Shown: positions 8,531-16,822 of the stretch, piece after piece
Layout of the letters: each line of letters opens with the position of its first letter
Position numbering within the stretch: position 1 is the first letter of the stretch
From: AC-49 sp963766605
GTDB taxonomy: Bacteria > Actinomycetota > Thermoleophilia > Solirubrobacterales > Solirubrobacteraceae
DNA: 64,000 nucleotides
NCBI GenBank assembly: GCA_963766605.1
Contig: CAVYAT010000002.1
Coordinates: 558,001 to 622,000, forward strand
Direction of reading: 5' to 3'
Made by a program: the position numbers and the translations under genes
The notes under the pieces: generated by a model
Told to the model about the DNA's origin: nothing
The model's input: only the letters and a program-made list of their open reading frames with translations
The model's database searches: none

Positions 8531-9739
8531 ATGCGCCCGATGGATACCGCGACCTCAGAGGCCACGGCGGCGCCGGAGCGCGACGACGACGCGCCGCTGG
8601 TCTCGATCGTCGTGCCGTGCCTCAACGAGGAGGTGACGATCGGCGAGTTCGTCGACTGGTGCAAGCAGGGCCTCGCGCAGGCCGGTGTCAGCGGCGAGAT
8701 CCTGATCGTCGACTCGTCGACCGACCGCTCGCCCGAGATCGCGCAGGAGCACGGCGCGATCGCGCTGCGGGTCCCCAAGCGCGGGCTGGGGCGCGCGTAC
8801 ATCGACGCGATCCCCCACATCCGCGGGCGCTACGTGATCATGGGCGACTGCGACCTGACCTATGACTTCCGCGAGCTCAAGGCGTTCGTCGACAAGCTCG
8901 AGGGCGGCGCCGAGTTCGTCATGGGCAGCCGCTTCGCCGGATCGATCGAGGACGGCGCGATGCCGAAGCTGCACCAGTACTTCGGCACGCCGGCGACAAC
9001 CTGGATCCTCAATCGGATCTACGGGACGCACTACACCGACATCCACTGCGGCATGCGGGCGATCACCCGCGACGCGCTCGTACGCCTGGGCATGCAGTCC
9101 CAGGGATGGGAGTACGCGTCGGAGATGGTGATCAAGGCGGCGACGCTGAAGCTGCGCACCGAGGAGGTGCCGATCACCTTCTACAAGGACCGAGACGGCC
9201 GCCAGAGCCAGCACCTTCGCGCCGGCTGGATGAGCCCGTGGCTGGCGGGCTGGGACAACGTCAAGGCGATGATGATGTACGCCCCGCACGCGTTCATCAC
9301 GATCCCGGGGATGGTCCTGCTCGGGCTCGGCCTCGTGCTGTGCACGCTGCTGATCGGCGGCGACGTGCGGATCGCCGGAACCGGCCTGGAGCTGCACTGG
9401 ATGCTGCTCGGGATGACGATCGCCACCGTCGGCTACGCGGTCGTGCAGCTCGGGGTGATCGCCGAGGTGCGCCACCACGTCGAGCGCCCGTTCGCGCGGC
9501 GCGTCGAGCGCTTCCTGACCTGGAACCGAGGGACGTTGCTCGCCTTCGTCCTCATCTTCGCCGGGATCGCCTGCAACATCCCGCTCGTCGTCGACTGGGT
9601 GAGCCACGACTTCCACCTCAAGTCGTTCTCGCACCTCAGCGCCTACGGGCTGCTGCTGCTCGTGCTCGGCTTCCAGACCTTCTGCTTCACGCTCCTGCTC
9701 CAGATCCTGCCCCCCGGCGATCGCAGCACCGACGCGTGA
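8531..9739 (+). CDS. Polyprenyl-phosphate glycosyltransferase (DPM1-like GT2) with membrane tail
   Basis: The protein has 402 residues. The GT-A domain starts near residue 23 (LVSIVVPCLNEEVT), with DCD at 106-108. After about residue 250 come four membrane helices, as in polyprenyl-phosphate hexosyltransferases that feed lipid-linked sugars to GT-C enzymes. ATG at 8531 was taken; ATG at 8540 is equally possible. It forms an operon with gtrA and, by a GTGA overlap, with the methyltransferase downstream. The sugar is not known. Confidence 0.87.
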   Translation: MRPMDTATSEATAAPERDDDAPLVSIVVPCLNEEVTIGEFVDWCKQGLAQAGVSGEILIVDSSTDRSPEIAQEHGAIALRVPKRGLGRAYIDAIPHIRGRYVIMGDCDLTYDFRELKAFVDKLEGGAEFVMGSRFAGSIEDGAMPKLHQYFGTPATTWILNRIYGTHYTDIHCGMRAITRDALVRLGMQSQGWEYASEMVIKAATLKLRTEEVPITFYKDRDGRQSQHLRAGWMSPWLAGWDNVKAMMMYAPHAFITIPGMVLLGLGLVLCTLLIGGDVRIAGTGLELHWMLLGMTIATVGYAVVQLGVIAEVRHHVERPFARRVERFLTWNRGTLLAFVLIFAGIACNIPLVVDWVSHDFHLKSFSHLSAYGLLLLVLGFQTFCFTLLLQILPPGDRSTDA

Positions 9740-10350
9740 CCGAGGCCGGCCGCAGTACGTCCTACGGGCAGGATGGCCTGACCGCCGTCGACCGGCTCGG
9801 CGTCTGGCTGTCGCGCCGCGCGATCGAGCGCCACCTGCCCGCCGGGCCGTCGCTGCGCGTGCTCGACCTCGGCTGCGGCCACGAGGCGACGCTGCTGCGC
9901 TCGCTGGGCGACCGCGTCGGCGAGGGGACGGGGGTCGACGTGTCGGTCTCGGCGCAGGCGGCCGCGCCGAACCTCAGCTTCCTGGAGATGCCGATCGGCG
10001 ACGCGCTGGTCCAGATCGCCGACGCAAGCCAGGACGTCGTCCTGCTGATCAACGTGCTCGAGCACCTGTGGGACGCGCAGGACACCCTGGCGGCCTGCCA
10101 TCGCGTGCTCGCGCCGGGCGGGACGCTGCTCGTCAACGTGCCGACATGGCGCGGCAAGACGCTGCTCGAGCTCAGCGCGTTTCGCCTCCACACGAGCCCC
10201 GCGACCGAGATGGACGACCACAAGCGCTACTACGACCGCCGCGACCTGTGGCCGATGCTCGTCGCCGCCGGCTTCAAGCCGAGCCAGATCCACATGCGCC
10301 GCCACAAGCTGACGCTCAACCTGTTCGCCCGCGCCCAGCGCTCGCTGTGA
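9736..10350 (+). CDS. Class I SAM-dependent methyltransferase
   Basis: The protein has 204 residues. Motif I (RVLDLGCGHEATLL) is at 41-54. NVLEHLWDAQDTL and VLAPGGTLLVNVPTW follow in the usual order. The start is the GTG of a GTGA overlap with the polyprenyl-phosphate transferase. A second 4-bp overlap leads into the GmhB-like gene, so it is part of a tight operon running to the heptose genes. Confidence 0.83.
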   Translation: MTEAGRSTSYGQDGLTAVDRLGVWLSRRAIERHLPAGPSLRVLDLGCGHEATLLRSLGDRVGEGTGVDVSVSAQAAAPNLSFLEMPIGDALVQIADASQDVVLLINVLEHLWDAQDTLAACHRVLAPGGTLLVNVPTWRGKTLLELSAFRLHTSPATEMDDHKRYYDRRDLWPMLVAAGFKPSQIHMRRHKLTLNLFARAQRSL

Positions 10351-10932
10351 AGCCGGCCGCGTTTCTGGATCGCGACGGCGTCCTCAATGACCCCGTGCCG
10401 GACCCGGTCGACGGGCACCCCGAGTCGCCGCTGCGCGCCGTCCGACGTCGTGCTCGCCGAGGGGGCGATCGAGGGCGCCGTGGCGCTGCACGACGCAGGC
10501 TTCGCGCTGGTCGTCGTCACCAACCAGCCGGCGGCGGCGAAGGGCAAGGCGTCGGTCGCCGACATCGAGGCGGTCAACGACCGCGTGCGCGAGCTGCTGG
10601 CCCAGGGCGGCGTGACGATCGACGGCTGGCGCACGTGTCTGCACCATCCCGACGCGGTCGTCGCGCAACTGCGCGCCCAGTGCGATTGCCGCAAGCCGGC
10701 ATCGGGCATGCTGACCGGCATGGCGCGCGAGCTGGGCCTCGACCTCGGCGCGAGCTGGATGTTCGGCGACTCGGACGTCGACGTCATCGCCGGGCGCGGC
10801 GCGGGCTGCCGGACGGTCCTGATCGAGCACCCGCTGACCGCCCACCGCCGCCGCGGCGGCGCCGAGCCCGACGCGCGGATCCGCAACCTTGCGGGGGCCG
10901 GCGCGTTGGTAGCCGACAGAGCCAGCAACTAG
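10347..10932 (+). CDS. gmhB: D,D-heptose 1,7-bisphosphate phosphatase, GmhB-like HAD (apparent frameshift)
   Basis: The HAD nucleophile motif AAFLDRDGVLND is read from GTG 10347. The rest (VVVTNQPAAAKGKA, the Cys-rich Zn loop QCDCRKPASGM and MFGDSDVDVIAG) is read in the +1 frame. Removing one base at about 10432-10440 (CGCGCCG to CGCCCG) joins both into one GmhB-sized protein of 194 residues. GmhB removes the 1-phosphate (beta route) or 7-phosphate (alpha route) from heptose bisphosphate. It sits directly before the transaldolase. If the shift is real the enzyme is dead; a consensus error is likelier. Confidence 0.78.
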
Positions 10933-10945
10933 GATTGGACAGCGG

Positions 10946-11656
10946 ATGCTTGACCAGATTCACACCAAGGTCTTTGCCGATGGCGCGGACCTCGACAGCA
11001 TCCTGCGCCTCGCCGAAGACCCGATCATCAAGGGCTTCACCACCAACCCGACGCTGATGTGGAAGGCCGGGTTGACCGACTACGCCGAGTTCGCCCAGCG
11101 CCTGCTCGAGCAGATCACCAAGCTCCCGATCTCGTTCGAGGTGTTCGCCGACACCGAGGACGAGATGCGCCGCCAGGCTCGGAAGATCGCCGCCTGGGGC
11201 GACAACGTCTACGTCAAGATCCCGGTCACGACGACCGGCGGCGAGTCGATGGCGCCGCTCGTACGCGAGCTGTCGGAGGCCGGCGTGAAGGTCAACGTGA
11301 CGGCGCTGTTCACGACGGCGCAGGTCGAGCTGATCACCGAGGCGGTCAAGGACGGCGCGCCGAGCTACGTGTCGGTGTTCGCCGGCCGGATCGCCGACGC
11401 CGGCGTCGAGCCGCTGCCGATCATGGCCCGCTCGGTCGACATCCTCACCGCCGCGCCGCGCGCCGAGCTCATCTGGGCCAGCCCGCGCGAGGTCCTCAAC
11501 CTCGTCCAGGCCGACCAGATCGGGTGCCACATCATCACGATGACCGGCGACCTGCTGCCGAAGATCCGATCGCTGGGCAAGGACCTCGAGCAGTTCTCGC
11601 TCGAGACGGTCCAGATGTTCCATCGCGATGCCGCCAACGCGGGCTTCTCGCTCTAG
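10946..11656 (+). CDS. tal: Transaldolase family protein (TalC/FSA-like size)
   Basis: The protein has 236 residues and is a single TIM barrel of the short transaldolase type. The N-terminal KGFTTNPTLMWKAG loop and the Schiff-base Lys91 in VYVKIPVTTTGG are present. SVFAGRIADAG lies near the end of the barrel. Transaldolase makes sedoheptulose-7-phosphate, the substrate of GmhA, so its place between gmhB and the HddA-type kinase suggests local precursor supply. It starts 13 bp after the gmhB stop. A fructose-6-phosphate aldolase activity cannot be excluded by eye. Confidence 0.85.
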   Translation: MLDQIHTKVFADGADLDSILRLAEDPIIKGFTTNPTLMWKAGLTDYAEFAQRLLEQITKLPISFEVFADTEDEMRRQARKIAAWGDNVYVKIPVTTTGGESMAPLVRELSEAGVKVNVTALFTTAQVELITEAVKDGAPSYVSVFAGRIADAGVEPLPIMARSVDILTAAPRAELIWASPREVLNLVQADQIGCHIITMTGDLLPKIRSLGKDLEQFSLETVQMFHRDAANAGFSL

Positions 11657-11671
11657 CGCCAGACTGCCCAC

Positions 11672-12658
11672 ATGTCCGTGATCGTCACGCGCGCCCCGTT
11701 GCGCATCTCGCTCGGCGGCGGCGGCACCGACCTGCCGTCCTACTACCGCGAGCACGGCGGCTTCCTGATCGCCGGCGCGATCGACAAGTACGTCTACATG
11801 TTCACCCACTCGGCGTTCCAGAAGAGCTACCTCATGAAGTACTCGCGCTCCGAGGAGGTCGCCGAGGCCAAGGACATCGAGCACCCGATCCTGCGCGAGA
11901 CGATCCTGCGCCACTGGAAGGGCAACCCGCTCGAGATCGCCTCGGTCGCCGACGTCCCGGCCGGCACCGGAATGGGCTCCTCGGGCGCGTACACCGTCTG
12001 CCTGATCAAGTCGCTGGCGCTGGCCAGCCACCGCTCGATCACCCCCGGCGAGCTGGCCGAGCGCGCCTGCGAGATCGAGATCGATGTGCTCAACGAGCCG
12101 GTCGGCAAGCAGGACCAGTACGTCTCGGCCCACGGCGGGATCTGCGCCTACACCTTCCACCCCGACGACCGTGTCGAGGTGACGCCGCTGGAGCTGTCGG
12201 ACCAGACGCTGCGCCGGCTGCGCAACAACCTGCTGCTGTTCTTCACCGGCGAGGCGCGCAGCGCCTCGGAGATCCTGTCCGACCAGGATCAGCGCACCCG
12301 CTCGCACGACACGGCGATGGTGGACAACCTCAACCGCACCAAGGAGATGGGCCACCGCAGCCTCGAGCTGCTGCAGTCCGGTGATCTCGAGGCGTTCGCC
12401 GAGCTGATGCACGAGCACTGGGAGAACAAGCGCGCGCGGTCGCCGAACATGGCCAACTCGCGCATCGACGACCTCTACACGCTGGCGCGGCGCTCCGGCT
12501 GCCTCGGGGGCAAGCTGGTCGGCGCCGGCGGCGGCGGCTTCCTGCTCGTCTACGCGCAGCGCCCGGAGGACACCCGCCAGGCGATGGCGGCGGCCGGCGC
12601 GGCCGAGCTGCCGTTCGACTTCGAGTTCCAGGGCGCGACCGGATCCGAATCGACGTGA
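11672..12658 (+). CDS. hddA: D-glycero-alpha-D-manno-heptose-7-phosphate kinase (GHMP family)
   Basis: The protein has 328 residues. RAPLRISLGGGGTDLP at 7-22, the ATP loop PAGTGMGSSGA at 96-106 and the C-terminal LVGAGGGGF are the three GHMP motifs in the HddA arrangement. HddA phosphorylates C1 of heptose-7-phosphate in the GDP-heptose route. It sits between transaldolase and the nucleotidyltransferase, with a GTGA overlap to the latter. A fucokinase-like role is a less likely alternative given the neighbours. Confidence 0.87.
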   Translation: MSVIVTRAPLRISLGGGGTDLPSYYREHGGFLIAGAIDKYVYMFTHSAFQKSYLMKYSRSEEVAEAKDIEHPILRETILRHWKGNPLEIASVADVPAGTGMGSSGAYTVCLIKSLALASHRSITPGELAERACEIEIDVLNEPVGKQDQYVSAHGGICAYTFHPDDRVEVTPLELSDQTLRRLRNNLLLFFTGEARSASEILSDQDQRTRSHDTAMVDNLNRTKEMGHRSLELLQSGDLEAFAELMHEHWENKRARSPNMANSRIDDLYTLARRSGCLGGKLVGAGGGGFLLVYAQRPEDTRQAMAAAGAAELPFDFEFQGATGSEST

Positions 12659-13365
12659 CCAAGACGAGGGACCTGCTGCCGGTCTGCATCCTGGCGGGCG
12701 GTCGCGGCACCCGGCTGGGAGACGCGGCCGGCGAAGTTCCCAAGCCGATCGCCCGGGTCGCCGGCGAGCCGTTCCTGGCTCACCCGCTACGACTGCTGCG
12801 CGCCCACGGGGCGCGGCGGGTCGTGATCAGCGTCGGCTACCGCGGCGACCTGATCGAGGAGGCACTGGGCGACGGATCGCGCTATGGCCTGGAGCTGCGC
12901 TACGTCGACGACGGACCCGACTTGCGTGGCACGGCGGGGGCGGTGCGGGGCTGCCTGGGCGAGCTCGGCGAGCGGTTCATGGTCCTGTACGGCGACACGT
13001 ATCTGCGCATCGACTACCGCGCCGTCGCGGAGGCGTTCCTCGTGGCCGGTACGGCGGGGCTGCTGACCGTGCTTCGCAACGAGGGGCGCTGGGACACGTC
13101 GAACACGCTCATCGCCGGTGACCGCGTGATCGCCCATGACAAGCGCTACCCGACACCTGAGATGGCGTGGATCGACTATGGCCTCGGGGCGATGCGCGCG
13201 GACGCACTCGACGCCGCCGGGCCGGACGAGGACGATCTCGCCGCCGTCTACGGTGCGCTGGCGCGCGACGGAGAGCTGGCCGCGTACATCGCGACCGAGC
13301 GCTTCTACGAGATCGGGACGCCCGCGGCGCTGGCCGAGACCGACCGCTTCCTGACGGCGCGATGA
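12655..13365 (+). CDS. hddC: Sugar-1-phosphate nucleotidyltransferase (HddC-like)
   Basis: The protein has 236 residues. The nucleotide-binding signature LAGGRGTRLGD is at 13-23, with Lys30 in EVPKPIARV and a metal Asp in LYGDTYLRID. Size and order of motifs fit D-glycero-D-manno-heptose 1-phosphate guanylyltransferase or a related mannose-1-P type enzyme. The last step of the GDP-heptose route is therefore the favoured role. The base used cannot be read from sequence alone. ATGA overlap with the next membrane protein. Confidence 0.82.
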   Translation: MTKTRDLLPVCILAGGRGTRLGDAAGEVPKPIARVAGEPFLAHPLRLLRAHGARRVVISVGYRGDLIEEALGDGSRYGLELRYVDDGPDLRGTAGAVRGCLGELGERFMVLYGDTYLRIDYRAVAEAFLVAGTAGLLTVLRNEGRWDTSNTLIAGDRVIAHDKRYPTPEMAWIDYGLGAMRADALDAAGPDEDDLAAVYGALARDGELAAYIATERFYEIGTPAALAETDRFLTAR

Positions 13366-14834
13366 GAGACCGCGTCCAGGCGTTCGCCCGACGGCTGTAC
13401 TGGCCGCTGGTCGCCGTGCTGCTCGCCGGCGTGCTGCTGCGGCTGTGGGCGATCCTCGCGTTCCAGCCCGCGATCCTCAACAGCTACGACACCACGTCGT
13501 ACTTCTTCTTCGCCCGCACCCAGATGTTCAGCGATGTGCTGCATCCGGCCGGCTACATGCTGTTCCTACGGGCGCTTCACCTGCTGTCGCACAACCTCGC
13601 CTTCACGATCTTCGTGCAGCACGTCCTCGGCCTCACCACCGCAATGGTGTTCTATCTCGCCGCACGCTGGGTCGGCGCGACCCGTGGCGTGGCGCTGGTG
13701 CCCGCGGCGGTCATCTGCCTCAACGCCGACCAGGTGTTCCTCGAGCACATCCCGATGAGCGAGGTGCCCTTCACTTTGCTGCTGGCAGTGTCGATCGCGG
13801 CGGTGTTCTGGGCACTGCGTAGAGAGCGCGCCGGGACCGCCGGCAAACCCGACCTGTTGATGCTCGCCGCGGCCGGTATCGCCCTCGGGGTTTCGGTCTG
13901 GCTGCGTACGGTGTCCGAGGTTCTGATCGCCGTCGTCGGCGCCTGGATCGCGATCGCGTGGGGCGGCTCCTGGCGACGTCGGATCGGTCGCGGCGCTCTG
14001 TTCGCAGCTGCGGGTCTGGCGATGGTCCTCGTCTATATGACCGCTCACGCGATCTACGCCGGGTCGTTCAGCTCCGGCGCGCCGCTCGGATGGACGCTCT
14101 ACGGCCGCGTCGCGCCCATCGCCGACTGCCGTCAGTTCACACCACCCAAGGGGACGGCGGGGCTGTGCGAGACGACGCCGAGCGACAGCCGTCCGGCGGG
14201 GAACTTCTACACGCGTACCGCCGCTTCGCCGGCGTACAAGCTCTTCGGCCCCGAGCCCGCCCACGACGACAGGGTCGGCGCGTGGGCACGCCAGGTGATC
14301 ATCCATCAGCCGCTGACCTACGCCGGCGCGGTGTTCAACGACTTCATGCGCAACTTCGCTCCCGACTATGGGACGCGCAGAGCGCTCGACGGCAGCGGCC
14401 AGGACGAGCTGCGCTTTGACAACCGCCAGCCGCAGGTCGAGGAGGGCAACATCCGCGTCGGCGATCAGTGGTACGACCCGATCCACCTCCATGTCTCGCG
14501 GTCGGTCGTCGACCTCAGCAACTACCAGTCGGTCTTCCGCACCCAGGGCATCCTCGTGCTCCTGTCGCTCCTCCTCAGCATCGTCGCCATCGCGCTTCGC
14601 CGCGGACCGCTACGAGCCCCGACGGCACTGCTGTTCCTGATCGGCCTGTCGCTGCTCGCCCTGCCCGACATCACGATCGGCTACACCTATCGCTACGAGG
14701 TCCCGCCCGCGGGCTTCCTCGCGGCGGCCGGCGCCATGGCCGTCTACATGCTGGCGGCGGGGCGTGCCAGCCGGCCCGAGCCGGGGCCTGAACGGGCCGA
14801 GCCGTCCACCGAGCCGTCGCCGGCGACGGTGTAG
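13362..14834 (+). CDS. Multi-pass membrane protein, GT-C-like glycosyltransferase
   Basis: The protein has 490 residues and about ten hydrophobic helices. The first extracellular loop carries Asp in NSYDTTSYFFF, the position of the catalytic acid in ArnT/PMT-type GT-C enzymes. The segment IPMSEVPFTLLLAV and a large polar loop before the last four helices also fit that fold. A polyprenyl-phosphate sugar, such as the product of the GT2 at 8531, is a likely donor (inferred). ATG 13362 overlaps the hddC stop. Confidence 0.75.
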   Translation: MRDRVQAFARRLYWPLVAVLLAGVLLRLWAILAFQPAILNSYDTTSYFFFARTQMFSDVLHPAGYMLFLRALHLLSHNLAFTIFVQHVLGLTTAMVFYLAARWVGATRGVALVPAAVICLNADQVFLEHIPMSEVPFTLLLAVSIAAVFWALRRERAGTAGKPDLLMLAAAGIALGVSVWLRTVSEVLIAVVGAWIAIAWGGSWRRRIGRGALFAAAGLAMVLVYMTAHAIYAGSFSSGAPLGWTLYGRVAPIADCRQFTPPKGTAGLCETTPSDSRPAGNFYTRTAASPAYKLFGPEPAHDDRVGAWARQVIIHQPLTYAGAVFNDFMRNFAPDYGTRRALDGSGQDELRFDNRQPQVEEGNIRVGDQWYDPIHLHVSRSVVDLSNYQSVFRTQGILVLLSLLLSIVAIALRRGPLRAPTALLFLIGLSLLALPDITIGYTYRYEVPPAGFLAAAGAMAVYMLAAGRASRPEPGPERAEPSTEPSPATV

Positions 14835-14843
14835 CGTCCGGCC

Positions 14844-15536
14844 ATGCCTACGCTCCCGTTCGAGACCCCCGTCCTGGCCGACTCCGTCTGGCAGATGACA
14901 TTCGGCGAGCGCTTCGCGCTCGAGGGACTGGTCTCGCAGCTGCGCCCGCAGCTGGCGATCGAAACCGGCACTGCGCAAGGCGGCAGCCTGCGGCGCATCG
15001 CCGCGCACAGCGCCGAGGTCCACGCCTTCGACATCGAGCCGGAGGTGGCCAAGCTCGGCGACGAGATCGCCAACGCGACGATCCACATCGGCGACTCGAG
15101 CGTCACGCTGCCCGAGGTGCTGGCCGGCTTTGCCGCCGCGGGCCGCGATGTCGACTTCGCGCTCGTCGACGGCGACCACACGTTCGAGGGCGTCCAGCGC
15201 GACCTCCTGGCGCTGCTGGCCTCAGACGCCTGCGCGCAGACGGTGATCGCGATCCACGACACGGCCAACGACACCGTCCGCGCCGGGATCGACGCGCTCG
15301 ACCTCCCGCACCACCCCAAGGTCGTGCTGTGCATGCTCGACTTCGTCCCCGGCTACATGGTCATCGAGGGCCACGAGACCTACAGCCTGATGGGCTGGAA
15401 CGGCCTCGGCCTGCTGATCCTCGACCCGACCGCGACGGCCGAGTCGGCGATCGTGATGGACGACCGCTACAGCGTCGCCGACCTGTATCGCGAGGCCCGG
15501 GCGGCGAGGGAGGCCGCCGCTTCCGGCGACGCCTGA
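14844..15536 (+). CDS. Class I SAM-dependent methyltransferase (Methyltransf_24 type)
   Basis: The protein has 230 residues. AIETGTAQGGSLRRIA at 38-53 takes the place of motif I, followed by VHAFDIEP. FALVDGDHTFEGVQRDL (Asp and His near 115-120) is the typical metal-site loop of CmcI/Methyltransf_24 enzymes, and AIHDTANDT follows. It probably methylates a sugar or a cephalosporin-like hydroxyl; here a glycan role is inferred. It starts 9 bp after the membrane protein. Confidence 0.82.
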   Translation: MPTLPFETPVLADSVWQMTFGERFALEGLVSQLRPQLAIETGTAQGGSLRRIAAHSAEVHAFDIEPEVAKLGDEIANATIHIGDSSVTLPEVLAGFAAAGRDVDFALVDGDHTFEGVQRDLLALLASDACAQTVIAIHDTANDTVRAGIDALDLPHHPKVVLCMLDFVPGYMVIEGHETYSLMGWNGLGLLILDPTATAESAIVMDDRYSVADLYREARAAREAAASGDA

Positions 15537-15553
15537 CGCGTTACGATCGGCCC

Positions 15554-16822
15554 ATCTCCACCGTTCCCTATCCGCCGCTGGCCCTCGCCAACCGCGTTGG
15601 CTCCCTCGAGGGCGACGAAGACCCCTGGGGCCACTACGACGACCTCGGCATCCGCGCCCGCGACGACATCGAGGGCCTGCTGCCCGACGACTGGTCGTGG
15701 GAGGGCAAGCGCGTGCTCGACTTCGGCTGCGGCGCGGGGCGCACGCTGCGCCACCTGCTCGACCGTCCGGCCGAGGAGATCGTCGGCTGTGACATCGACG
15801 ACGAGAGCATCGCGTGGCTGAACGCCAATTTGTCGCCACGCGTGAGCGCATTCGTCAACGGCGAGCATCCTCCGCTCTCCCAGCCAGACGGATACTTCGA
15901 CCTGATCTACGTCGTCTCGGTGTTCACGCACCTGACGGCGAGCTGGAGTGAGTGGCTGCTGGAGCTGCGGCGCGTGCTGGCCGACGACGGGCTGCTCGTC
16001 GTGACATTCATGGGAGAGGGCTGCATGGGCTGGATCCTCGGCGACGAGCCGTGGATCGAGGACGAGACCGGCATGCTGGTCGTGGGCGAGCATCAGCCGT
16101 GGGATCAGGGCGGGCCGATGGTTCTCCATTCGCCGTGGTGGATCCGCGAGCACTGGGGGAGGGCGTTCGACGTCGAGCAGCTCGTGTTATTCGGGTTCAG
16201 CCTTGACCGCGAGGCCAAGCCGCGCGAGGGACAGGGCATGGTGCTCTTGCGAAAGAACGGCAGTAGGGAGTTGTCGGTCTCAGACCTGGAGCGGCTGCGA
16301 CCCGAGGAGCCGCGCGAGGCACCCGCCCTCGCGCGCAATCTCTTGTTCGTCCAGCGGGAGGTCGGCCATCTGCGCTGGCGGATCGGTGACGTTGAGCGTG
16401 AGCGCGAGGAGGCACGCGCCGAACTCGATCGGGAGAGGCTGATAGCGGCTGCGTCCGGCCGCTCGCACGGTGACCCGGGACGTCTGGATCCGGTGGCCTC
16501 GCTCCCCGACAGCGCCGCCGCCCGCGAGGATCGGTTCCGCGAGGATGATCTGGCCCGGATCAAGGAGCTCAGCACGCGCCTGCTCGAGACGGCCGGCATG
16601 GAGGCTGAGCTGCTGGACCTGCGCCACCGCCTGCACGAGGTCAGTGGCTCCTACGGGCTGCTGATCGAGGAGCACCAGCGACTAGTCGCGGACTACAACG
16701 AGTTCCACGCCGGCGTCGACGAGCGGCTGAAGACGATGGACCGCGTCTACAACTCGCTGTCGTGGCGGATCACCAGACCTCTGCGGGCGCTCAAGGGCGC
16801 AGGACGGCGTAGCGCCTCATGA
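15554..16822 (+). CDS. SAM-dependent methyltransferase with coiled coil and SWRITRPLR tail
   Basis: Motif I (RVLDFGCGAGRTL) is at residues 53-65 and VVSVFTHL follows, so the first 250 residues are a complete methyltransferase. Residues about 275-395 are charged and heptad-like. The end reads NSLSWRITRPLRALKG, a tail often found at the end of polysaccharide glycosyltransferases. No ATG, GTG or TTG lies in frame between the preceding stop and the conserved start. ATC at 15554 (or CTG at 15532) is the only fit, so the start is either unusual or misread. The 3' end overlaps the convergent GT gene by 32 bp. Confidence 0.75.
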   Translation: MSTVPYPPLALANRVGSLEGDEDPWGHYDDLGIRARDDIEGLLPDDWSWEGKRVLDFGCGAGRTLRHLLDRPAEEIVGCDIDDESIAWLNANLSPRVSAFVNGEHPPLSQPDGYFDLIYVVSVFTHLTASWSEWLLELRRVLADDGLLVVTFMGEGCMGWILGDEPWIEDETGMLVVGEHQPWDQGGPMVLHSPWWIREHWGRAFDVEQLVLFGFSLDREAKPREGQGMVLLRKNGSRELSVSDLERLRPEEPREAPALARNLLFVQREVGHLRWRIGDVEREREEARAELDRERLIAAASGRSHGDPGRLDPVASLPDSAAAREDRFREDDLARIKELSTRLLETAGMEAELLDLRHRLHEVSGSYGLLIEEHQRLVADYNEFHAGVDERLKTMDRVYNSLSWRITRPLRALKGAGRRSAS

